Part shown: positions 57,175 through 64,000 of the stretch, one piece after another
Layout of the letters: the number at the start of each line of letters is the position of its first letter
Numbering within the stretch: position 1 is the first letter of the stretch
Assembly: GCA_963837715.1 (NCBI GenBank)
Contig: CAWIOF010000002.1
Span: 868,001 to 932,000 of the forward strand
DNA: 64,000 nt
From: JANYLB01 sp963837715
GTDB taxonomy: Bacteria; Actinomycetota; Acidimicrobiia; IMCC26256; JANYLB01
Direction of reading: 5' to 3'
Notes under the pieces: generated by a model
What the model was told of the DNA's origin: nothing
Database searches by the model: none
What the model saw: only the letters and a program-made list of their open reading frames with translations
Position numbers and translations under genes: made by a program

Positions 57175-57765
57175 CTGTCGGTCCTGCTCGTCCTGGCGGG
57201 CCCCTCGGGGGTCGGCAAGGGCACGATCGTCCGGGAGCTCCTCGAGCGGGATCCCAGTCTCTGGTACTCGATCTCGGCGACCTCGCGGCCACCCCGGCCC
57301 GGTGAGGTCGACGGTCGCGACTACCGCTTCCTGTCCCGGCCCGATTTCGAGTCGCTCATCGCCGAAGGCGGCTTCCTCGAGTGGTTCGACGTCTACGGCG
57401 ACCTGAAAGGGACGCCGCGGGCACCGGTGCAGAAGCATCTCGCCGCCGGCGACGACGTGCTCCTCGAGATCGACGTGCAGGGTGCCCTGGCCGTCCGCGA
57501 CGCCTTCCCCGAGGCGGTGCTGGTGTTCGTGCGGCCCCCGTCCCGCGAGGCCCAGCGGGAGCGCCTGGAGCGGCGGGGGACCGACACCGCCGCCACGATC
57601 GACCGGCGACTCGCCGAGGCGGAAGCCGAGGAGGCCCTCGCCGACCGCTTCGACGCCGTCGTGGTGAACGACCGCCTCGAACCGGCGGTGGAGCAGGTGG
57701 CGGCTATCCTCACGGGTCACCGCAACCCTCACCGCACCCCCGCACCACCCGCAAAGGGAGATTGA
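57175..57765 (+). CDS. gmk: Guanylate kinase
   Basis: Gmk phosphorylates GMP to GDP. LVLAGPSGVGKGTIVRELLERDP (P-loop), YSISATSRPPRPGEVDGRDYRFL, FLEWFDVYGDLKGTP, VLLEIDVQGALAVRDAFPEAVLVFV and RLAEAEAEEALADRFDAVVVND cover the GMP-binding and lid regions. The frame has no ATG, GTG or TTG near the N-terminus; CTG 57175 (LSVLLVLAGPSG) is the best-placed start and gives 196 residues. A lost start through an indel at the mihF-gmk junction is equally likely. Confidence 0.92.
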   Translation: MSVLLVLAGPSGVGKGTIVRELLERDPSLWYSISATSRPPRPGEVDGRDYRFLSRPDFESLIAEGGFLEWFDVYGDLKGTPRAPVQKHLAAGDDVLLEIDVQGALAVRDAFPEAVLVFVRPPSREAQRERLERRGTDTAATIDRRLAEAEAEEALADRFDAVVVNDRLEPAVEQVAAILTGHRNPHRTPAPPAKGD

Positions 57766-58059
57766 TGGCCGAGCGCCGCGCGTCACTGATGGAGCCCCGG
57801 ATGGAAGAGCTCCTCGACAAGGTCGATTCGAAGTTCACCCTCGTGACGCTGTCCGCCATGCGGGCCCGCGAGATCAAGGACTACTACAACCAGCTCGGCG
57901 AAGGCCTCGGCAAGCTCGTCCCGCCGCAGGTCACGTCGGTGTCGGGCAAGCCGTTGACGATCTCCCTCGAGGAGATCTCCCGGGGCAAGATCGAGGCCCG
58001 GGTCGTCGAGCCCGAGGTCGAGAGAGGTCGAAGTCGTCGAGGACGACTCCGCGAGCTGA
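57765..58059 (+). CDS. rpoZ: RNA polymerase omega subunit (frame break at the 3' end)
   Basis: Omega stabilises the beta' subunit. MEPRMEELLDKVDSKFTLVTLSAMRAREIKDYYNQLGEGLGKLVPPQV is the conserved core, followed by KPLTISLEEISRGKIEARVVEPEVE. As written the frame runs on to 58070 with a basic tail. Dropping one base near 58026 gives the acidic ending EEVEVVEDDSAS and a TGA at 58057-58059, as expected of actinobacterial omega. The ATG overlaps the gmk stop (TGATG). Confidence 0.92.
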
Positions 58060-58066
58060 CCAGGCC

Positions 58067-59273
58067 ATGAGCACGCTCGCAGGTCGGCGGATCGTGCTCG
58101 GGGTCGCAGGAGGGATCGCGGCCTACAAGGCGGTCGAGATCTGTCGGCGACTCGTCGACGCGGGCGCGTTCGTCTCCCCGGTGCTCACCGAGGACGCGCA
58201 GCGGTTCGTGGGCGCGCTCACGTTCTCGGCCCTGGCGTCGGAACCGGCCCGGACCAGCCTGTTCGGGCGGTGACGACCCCATTCCGCACACCCGGCTCGG
58301 GCAGCGGGCCGATCTCGTGATCGTCGCCCCCGCCACCGCGAAGCTGCTCGGGAAGTACGCCGCCGGCATCTCCGACGACCTGCTCACCGCCACGCTGCTC
58401 GCGACCCGGGCTCCGGTCGTCGTGGCGCCGGCCATGCACACCGAGATGTGGGAGCACCCAGCGGTGCAGGAGAACCTCGCGACCCTCCGGCGTCGGGGCG
58501 TGCACGTGGTCGAACCCGAATCGGGTCGGCTCGCGGGTGGCGACTCCGGCGCAGGCCGTCTCGCCGCGCCCGAACGCATCGTCGCGGCCGCCACCGAGCT
58601 GCTCGCCGTCTCCGGCGACCTGGTCGGGGCGCGGGTCCTGGTCACGGCCGGGGGGACCCGGGAGCCGATCGACGCGGTCCGGGTGATCACGAACCGCTCC
58701 TCGGGCAAGCAGGGCCACGCGATCGCCGAAGCCGCGGCCCGTCGGGGCGCCGAGGTGACGCTCGTGACCACCACCGAGCGTGACGTTCCCGCCGGGATCG
58801 AGGTGGTCCGGGTGGCCACTGCCGCCGAGATGCAGGCCGCGGTGCTGCCCCGCGCGTCGGCCGCCGACGTGATCGTGATGGCCGCGGCAATTGCCGACTT
58901 CCGGCCGAAAGCGCCACCGGAGCGGAAGATCAAGAAGGACGAAGGGTTCTCGGAGATCGTCCTCGAGCCCACCCACGACTTCCTCGTCGACCTCGGACGG
59001 ACCAAGCCGGCCGGTCAGGTGCTGGTCGGTTTCGCGGCCGAGACCGACGATCTCCTCGAGAACGCGGCCGGAAAGCTCGAACGCAAGGGCCTCGATCTCA
59101 TCGTCGCCAACGACGTCTCCCAGCCCGATGCCGGCTTCGAAGTCGACACCAACCGGGCGATCCTGCTTGACTCAACGGGCTCAGTCGAGGAGCAGCCGCT
59201 CCAGACCAAGCACGAGCTCGCCGACGCGATCCTGGATCGCGTCGTTCGTCGATTCATCCGGAAGGACCCATGA
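58067..59273 (+). CDS. coaBC: Bifunctional phosphopantothenoylcysteine decarboxylase/synthetase CoaBC (one frame break)
   Basis: CoaBC makes 4'-phosphopantetheine for coenzyme A in two steps. CoaC part: RRIVLGVAGGIAAYKAVEICRRL, HTRLGQRADLVIVAPATAKLLGKYAAGISDDLLT, VVVAPAMHTEMW. CoaB part: RVLVTAGGTREPIDAVRVITNRSSGKQGHAIAEAAARRGAEV, AADVIVMAAAIADFRPK, KIKK, VLVGFAAETDDLL. About 401 residues. A frame change near 58264 (GGG for GG before DDPIPHTR) creates a stop at 58271-58273 in the raw frame. Confidence 0.94.
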
Positions 59274-60466
59274 ACGAGACGTACACCTTCACCTCGGAGT
59301 CGGTCACCGAAGGCCACCCCGACAAGATGTGCGACCAGATCAGCGACTCCGTGCTGGACGCGATCTTCACCGAGGACCCGAACAGCCGGGTCGCCTGCGA
59401 GACGATGGCCACCACCGGCCTGATCGTCGTCGCGGGAGAGATCAGCACCCAGGCCTACGTCGACATCCCGCGTGTCGTGCGCGACACCGTGCGTGGCATC
59501 GGCTACGACCGGGAGTCGTACGGGTTCGACGGCAACACCTGTGGCGTCATCACGTCGATCGACGACCAGTCGCCCGACATCGCCGTCGGCGTCGACAAGG
59601 CCGTCGAGCAGCGAGCCGGTACCGGCGACCGCTTCGACGAGGTGGGCGCGGGCGACCAGGGGATGATGTTCGGCTACGCCTGCGACGAGACCGAAGACCT
59701 CATGCCGATGCCGATCTGGCTCGCGCACAAGCTCGCTTTCCGCCTCGCCGAGGTCCGCAAGTCGGGCACGCTCCCGTACCTGCGTCCCGACGGCAAGACC
59801 CAGGTGACGATCGACTACGTGAACGGTGTCCCGGAGCGACTCAAGACCGTGCTGATCTCCACCCAGCACGCACCGGGGATCGACCGCGACGGGCTCATGA
59901 CGCCCGACCTCCTCGAGCACGTCATCCGACCGATGCTCCCCGAGCAGTTCGCCGACGACCCGTTCGACGTGTGGGTGAACCCCACCGGCACGTTCGAGCT
60001 CGGCGGCCCCCACGCCGACTGCGGCCTCACCGGTCGCAAGATCATCGTCGACACCTACGGCGGCATGGCCCGCCACGGCGGCGGCGCCTTCTCCGGCAAG
60101 GACTGCACCAAGGTCGACCGTTCCGCCGCCTACGCGGTGCGCCACGTGGCCAAGAACGTGGTCGCGTCGGGTGTCGCGAGCCGGTGCGAGGTGCAGGTCG
60201 CGTACGCGATCGGCGTCGCCCACCCGGTGTCGGTGATGGTCGAGACCTTCGGGACCTCCGAGATCGATCCGCTCAAGCTGGGCGAGCTGGTCAAGGAGCA
60301 GTTCGACCTCCGCCCGGCCGCGATCATCGAGCGCCTCGACCTCCGTCGGCCGATCTACCAGAAGACCGCGGCGTACGGGCACTTCGGTCGCCCCGACCGC
60401 GACTTCACCTGGGAGCGGACCGAGCAGGCCGAGTCGTTCAAGAAGGCCGCGGAAGCGCTCGCCTGA
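59270..60466 (+). CDS. metK: S-adenosylmethionine synthetase
   Basis: MetK makes SAM from methionine and ATP. The 398-residue product has YTFTSESVTEGHPDKMCDQISDSVLDA, TTGLIVVAGEISTQAYVDIP, VGAGDQGMMFGYACDET, GLTGRKIIVDTYGG, and GGGAFSGKDCTKVDRSAAYAVRHVAKNVVA, the substrate and metal motifs. ATG overlaps the coaBC stop. No SAM riboswitch is possible in that space. Frame intact. Confidence 0.97.
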   Translation: MNETYTFTSESVTEGHPDKMCDQISDSVLDAIFTEDPNSRVACETMATTGLIVVAGEISTQAYVDIPRVVRDTVRGIGYDRESYGFDGNTCGVITSIDDQSPDIAVGVDKAVEQRAGTGDRFDEVGAGDQGMMFGYACDETEDLMPMPIWLAHKLAFRLAEVRKSGTLPYLRPDGKTQVTIDYVNGVPERLKTVLISTQHAPGIDRDGLMTPDLLEHVIRPMLPEQFADDPFDVWVNPTGTFELGGPHADCGLTGRKIIVDTYGGMARHGGGAFSGKDCTKVDRSAAYAVRHVAKNVVASGVASRCEVQVAYAIGVAHPVSVMVETFGTSEIDPLKLGELVKEQFDLRPAAIIERLDLRRPIYQKTAAYGHFGRPDRDFTWERTEQAESFKKAAEALA

Positions 60467-60493
60467 GCGAGCGCAGCAGCGAGGCCCGAGCGG

Positions 60494-60518
60494 CCCGGCG
60501 CCGAAGGCGCAGTCCGGG
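60494..60518 (+). terminator. Nested hairpin after metK
   Basis: CCCGG/CCGGG encloses GCGCC-GAA-GGCGC between metK and priA. There is no T run; weak terminator candidate. Confidence 0.35.
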
Positions 60519-60524
60519 CATGCC

Positions 60525-62331
60525 TTGAGGATCTGTCGGGTCCGACCCGATCTGCCGGCGGTCGATCGCGTCTTCGACTACCTCGTTCCCGACGGGCGCG
60601 AGGTCGACGTGGGCACGATCGTGCGGGTGCCGTTGCAGGGCCGGTCGGTGCGGGGCTGGGTGGTCGCGACCGATGTCGAGTCGGAGACCGACCCGGCGCG
60701 CCTGCGTCCGCTCGCGAAGGTCGTGGGGACGGGTCCGCCGGCCGAGCTCGTGGCGCTCGCCGACTGGGCTGCATGGCGCTGGGCCGGCCCGGTCGTGGCG
60801 TTCCTCCGCGTCGCGTCCCCCGAGAACATCGTTTCGATCGTTCCGCTCCCTGCTGCTCGCGGGGCCTTCGAGTCGGCCGGATCGCTCGCTCGCTCCACAT
60901 CACGCCTGGGCGCCGCGGGCGGTGTGCGGGTGCACCGGTGGGCGCCGGCGTCGCCCCGAGGCGGGCTGGTCACGAGCCTGCTCGCCGAGTCCGGCTCGAC
61001 GATCGTGGTGTTGCCGGACGCTCGGCGGACCGGTGCACTCGTGCGGGCCCTCGCCGCGACGGGGCGGGACGTCGCCGTCGTGCGGTCGGATCAGTCGGCG
61101 GCCGAGCGGACCAGGGCGTGGCGGCGATCGCTCGCCGGTGACTGCGTGGTGGTCGGCGGCCGCACGGCGGTCTGGGCCCCGGTGCCCGACCTCGCCGCGT
61201 TCGTCGTGCTCGACGAGGGCGACGAAGCGCTCAAGGAGGAACGGGCACCGGCGTGGCACGCGCGCGACGTCGCGATCGAACGGGCCCGACGGGCGGGGGC
61301 CCGGGTCGAGCTCGTCACCCCGGCCCCGACGCTCGACGCGATCGCCGCGGCCGACGACGTGCTCCGGCCCTCGCGGCCCGACGAGCGGGCCGGTTGGCCG
61401 GTGGTCGAGGTCGTCGACCGACGGGAGGAACCGCCGGGCGTGGGCCTGCTCACGATCCCCCTCGGCGACGCCCTGCGCCGCGCCCTCACCGCAGGCCGGG
61501 CGGTGTGCGTGCTGAACCGCAAGGGTCGGGCCCGACTGCTCGCGTGCGTGGCCTGCGGCGAGCTGACCCGGTGCGAGGCGTGCGGTGCGGCCGTGATCGA
61601 GACCGACGCCGGGCTCCTCGCGTGCCCGCGGTGCTCGACGACCCGGCCCAAGGTGTGCCTGCACTGCCATGCCACCCGGATGAAGGCGGTCCGGCCGGGG
61701 ATCGCGAAGCTCCGCGACGACCTCTCGGCGCTCCTCCCGCGCGCCTCGATCGCCGAGGTCGAAGCGGGAACCACCGAGATCCCGGCGGCCGACGTGCTCG
61801 TCGGGACCGAGGCGGTCCTGCACCGCGTGCCCCACGACCCGAGCCGCCCGGTGCGGCTGGTCGCGTTCCTCGATGCCGACCAGGAGCTGCTCGCCCCGCG
61901 GGTGCACGCGGCCGAGCAGGCGGTCTGGCTGATGGTGCGGGCAGCCCGGGTCGTCGGACCGCGTGCAGGGCCGGGCCGGCTCCTGATCCAGACCCGCGTG
62001 CCCGACCACGAGGTGATCGAGGCGGTGCGGCACGGCGACCCCGAGCTCGTGCGGGTCCCCGAGGAGACGCGCCGGCGCGACCTCGGCTACCCCCCGTTCG
62101 GCGGCCTCGCCGAGGTCAGCGGAGCCGCCGCGGCGGTCGACGCCCTCGTCGCCGCGCTCCGGGGGGCCGAGGAGATCCGGGTGCTCGGTCCGGTCGAGGC
62201 GGGTGTCGGCAAGCGGGCCTTGGCGCAGGCGCCCGACGTCGCGGCACCTCTGCGACGCGCTCGCGGGGTCGGTCCGCGAGGCCCGGGGCCACGGTCGGTT
62301 GCGGGTCGAGGTGGATCCGTTGCGGGTCTGA
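60525..62331 (+). CDS. priA: Primosomal protein N' PriA, helicase-inactive actinobacterial type (one frame break)
   Basis: PriA recognises stalled forks for replication restart. N-terminal 3'-DNA-binding region (ICRVRPDLPAVDRVFDYLVP, VGTIVRVPLQGRSVRGWVV), then a helicase-like core without a Walker A lysine: where GVTGSGKTEVY is expected the sequence reads SPRGGLVTSLLAESG, and the DEEH box is DEGDEALK. The zinc region is intact (CVACGELTRCEACG, CPRCSTTRPKVCLHC; eight Cys). The 3' end changes frame near 62225 and then reads LCDALAGSVREARGHGRLRVEVDPLRV to TGA 62329-62331. About 602 residues. TTG start. Confidence 0.88.
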
Positions 62332-62336
62332 CCCGC
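62322..62336 (+). terminator. Small hairpin at the priA stop
   Basis: GCGGGT-CTG-ACCCGC, a perfect 6-bp stem with a 3-nt loop spanning the priA stop, just before the def -10-like hexamer. Confidence 0.35.
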
Positions 62337-62339
62337 TGG

Positions 62340-62345
62340 TATCCT
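62340..62345 (+). promoter_or_regulatory. -10-like hexamer TATCCT, leaderless promoter candidate for def
   Basis: TATCCT ends 6 nt before the GTG at 62352, with no Shine-Dalgarno sequence between. Confidence 0.45.
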
Positions 62346-62351
62346 GGCCGC

Positions 62352-62897
62352 GTGGACACGTATCCCATCCGCCAGTTCGGCGACCCCGTGCTCAAGCAGC
62401 GGGCCCGTGAGGTCACCGAGCTCGACGGCGCGCTCGCCCGTCTCGTCGACACCATGTACGAGACGATGTACGACGCGGCCGGCGTCGGCCTCGCCGCACC
62501 GCAGGTCGGGATGCAGAAGCGACTCTTCACCTACGACGTCGGCGAAGGTCCCCAGGTGATGGTCAACCCGGTCGTCGCCGAGACGTCGGGGGAGTGGAGC
62601 CACGAAGAGGGTTGTCTCTCGGTCCCCGGGCTCTCGTTCGAGGTCGTGCGGGCCGAACGGGTCGTCGTGCAGGGGATCGACCTCGACGGCGACGAGGTGA
62701 TCGTCGAAGACGACGACTTCCTCGGCCGCGTGTTCCTGCACGAGATCGACCACCTCGACGGCATCCTCGTGCTCGACCGGCTCGATGCCGATCAGCGCAA
62801 GGTGGCCCTCCGGGAGCTGCGCGACCGTGAGCTCGTCGACGCCGGTCGTTTCGACAGCCCCTTCCCGCCCGCGTCGAGGAGCCGACCGCGACTCTGA
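62352..62897 (+). CDS. def: Peptide deformylase
   Basis: Def removes the formyl group from new N-termini. The 181-residue product has all three motifs: GVGLAAPQVG (I), EEGCLSVPG (II, metal Cys) and HEIDHLDG (III, HExxH metal site). IRQFGDPVLKQRAREV opens the protein. GTG 62352 is in the same frame as priA before its frame change, so the two appear fused in the raw frame, but the -10-like signal and family length support a separate gene. Confidence 0.95.
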   Translation: MDTYPIRQFGDPVLKQRAREVTELDGALARLVDTMYETMYDAAGVGLAAPQVGMQKRLFTYDVGEGPQVMVNPVVAETSGEWSHEEGCLSVPGLSFEVVRAERVVVQGIDLDGDEVIVEDDDFLGRVFLHEIDHLDGILVLDRLDADQRKVALRELRDRELVDAGRFDSPFPPASRSRPRL

Positions 62898-62907
62898 GGC
62901 CGGCACC

Positions 62908-63755
62908 CTGCGACTGATCTACCTCGGGACACCGCACGACGCGGTGCCGCCGTTGCGAGCGCTGGTCGACGCCGGGCACGACATCGCCTTCGTGGTGACG
63001 CAGCCCGACCGGCGTCGGGGTCGCCGCACGGCCACCGAGCCGAGTCCGGTCAAGGCCGCGGCCACGGAGCTGGGCATCGAGGTCCGGACCCCGCAGCGAG
63101 CGCGCGAGCTCGTCGACGACGTCGCGGCCTCCGGCGCCGAGCTCGGTGTGGTCGTCGCGTTCGGCCAGATCCTGCCGACCGCACTGCTCGACGCCCTCCC
63201 GCTCGGATTCGTGAACCTGCACTTCTCGTTGCTGCCGCGCTGGCGCGGTGCCGCGCCGGTGGAACGGGCGATGCTCGCCGGCGACGCCGAGACCGGCGTC
63301 GCGGTGATGCGGGTCGAGGCCGGCCTCGACACCGGACCGGTCTTCGCCACCGTGCGGGTGCCGATCGGGCCCACGGTCACGGCCGGCGCGCTCCGGGAGC
63401 ACCTCGTGGCCGCAGGGACCGACCTGCTCGTGACGACGCTCCCCGACATCGCCGACGTCGGAACCCGTGCCGCAGTCGGGCGACGCCGACCTACGCGGAG
63501 AAGCTCACCGTCGAGGAGTTCCGCATCGATCCCGGCCACCCGGTCGCTGCGCTCGACCGGATCGTGCGGGCGGGCAACCCCCGGCCCGGCGCGTGGTTCG
63601 AGCTGGCCGGCAAGCGGGTGAAGGTGTGGCGGGCCCACGTCGACGGCGGCCGCCTGGTGCTCGACGAGGTGCAGCCCGAGGGCAAGGCGCGGATGGACGC
63701 GTCGGCCTGGCAGGCCGGGCTCCGGCTCGAGCTGCCCGAGTTCGGTATCGGGTGA
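62908..63755 (+). CDS. fmt: Methionyl-tRNA formyltransferase (frame breaks)
   Basis: Fmt formylates initiator Met-tRNA. LRLIYLGTPHDAVPPLRALVDAGHDIAFVVTQPDRRRGRR, VVVAFGQILPTALLDALPLGFVNLHFSLLPRWRGAAPVERAMLAGD (catalytic Asn/His region), TGVAVMRVEAGLDTGPVFATVRVP, then after frame changes near 63455 and 63487 TYAEKLTVEEFRIDPGHPVAALDRIVRAGNPRPGAWF. About 282 residues, slightly short. The first Met-equivalent is CTG 62908 (family starts MRLIFLGTP), with GAGG upstream; GTG 62827, inside def, is the only in-frame standard start. Confidence 0.92.
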
Positions 63756-63765
63756 ACGGGCTCCG

Positions 63766-64000
63766 ATGACGGCGCGCGATCTCGCGATCGAAGCGCTCGT
63801 GCGGGTCGACGACGGCGCGTTCTCGAACCTGCTGCTGCCGACGCTCCTGCGGGGGAGCGGCCTCGACGGCCGCGACCGGGCGTTCGCGACCGACCTCGTG
63901 TACTCGACGCTGCGACAGCAGCGTGCGCTCGACCATCTCCTCGGGCCGCTCCTCAGCCGCCCGGTCGACGGTCTCGACCCCGATGCCCGGGCCGCGCTGC
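63766..64000 (+). CDS. rsmB: 16S rRNA (cytosine-967-C5)-methyltransferase RsmB (5' part)
   Basis: Only the first 78 residues are in the window: MTARDLAIEALVRVDDGAFSNLLLPTLLRGSGLDGRDRAFATDLVYSTLRQQRALDHLLGPLLSRPVDGLDPDARAAL. This is the NusB-like RNA-binding domain of RsmB/Fmu, which follows fmt in actinobacteria. The methyltransferase domain lies beyond the window edge. Confidence 0.9.
   Translation, partial: MTARDLAIEALVRVDDGAFSNLLLPTLLRGSGLDGRDRAFATDLVYSTLRQQRALDHLLGPLLSRPVDGLDPDARAAL

Noticed and set aside
59200..59300. SAM riboswitch before metK
   Set aside because: metK overlaps the coaBC stop, leaving no leader for a riboswitch.
56735..60490. A second repeat family around GAGCGAG-N-CGCAG at 56740 and 60467
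   Set aside because: The shared string is short and could be chance in GC-rich sequence; only two weak matches were seen.
60525..62897. PriA-peptide deformylase fusion
   Set aside because: The raw frame is continuous only because of a frame change near the priA 3' end; the normal PriA C-terminus and stop exist in the other frame, and def has its own promoter-like signal and start.

Overview
The window is a very GC-rich bacterial chromosome segment with dense, mostly + strand genes and frequent GTG starts. Gene order and content point to an actinobacterium. ruvAB-yajC-secDF-relA-hisS-aspS-rarA-alaS-ruvX-mltG-aroE, aroCKBQ-pepP-efp-nusB, pyrRBC-carAB-pyrF and mihF-gmk-rpoZ-coaBC-metK-priA-def-fmt-rsmB are all in the order known from Mycobacterium and relatives, and mihF and a helicase-dead PriA are actinobacterial hallmarks. 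A complete type IV pilus (T4P) locus in a presumably monoderm actinobacterium suggests class Acidimicrobiia; that placement is inference.

Layout: 1-6.8 kb holds Holliday-junction resolution (ruvA 3' end, ruvB), protein export (yajC, secD, secF) and the stringent-response enzyme Rel. 7.0-10.7 kb holds three minor-pilin-like genes (PilV-, PilW- and PilX-like). 10.8-13.8 kb has hisS and aspS. 13.86-14.9 kb is an AbiEi/DUF559-type gene bracketed by two mutually inverted palindromic repeats. 14.9-22.05 kb has rarA, two small membrane proteins, alaS, ruvX, mltG and aroE. 22.3-41.2 kb is the T4P locus: DUF4388 protein, pilB, pilT, pilC, an MFS transporter, a CDF cation transporter, a reverse-strand pair (long coiled-coil protein plus a PilB paralogue that has lost its catalytic residues), three pilins, prepilin peptidase, an excisionase-type HTH regulator, a PilM-PilN fusion, PilO and a PilP-like protein. 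41.3-47.6 kb has aroC, aroK, aroB, aroQ, pepP, efp, nusB, clpS and a DUF2017 gene. 47.6-56.7 kb is the pyrimidine operon pyrR-pyrB-pyrC-carA-carB-pyrD-pyrF, with a PyrR-binding RNA loop ahead of pyrR. 56.8-64 kb runs mihF-gmk-rpoZ-coaBC-metK-priA-def-fmt-rsmB (5' end only).

How the genes work together: aroE plus aroC/K/B/Q make most of the shikimate pathway and flank the pilus locus; pyrRBC-carAB-pyrDF make UMP; PilB/PilT/PilC with PilM-N-O-P, the pilins and PilD form a pilus machine with both extension and retraction ATPases.

A ~80-bp intergenic repeat occurs seven times, always at or just after the 3' end of a + strand gene. Several genes (relA, hisS, alaS, aroC, def, the CDF transporter, a 16-codon ORF before ruvX) have a -10-like hexamer 6-9 nt before the start codon, the arrangement of leaderless transcription.

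Caution: about fifty single-base frame breaks interrupt conserved, mostly essential genes. They are most simply read as assembly indels. I report each such gene as one CDS over its full span and say where the frame changes. No tRNA, rRNA or CRISPR array was found.
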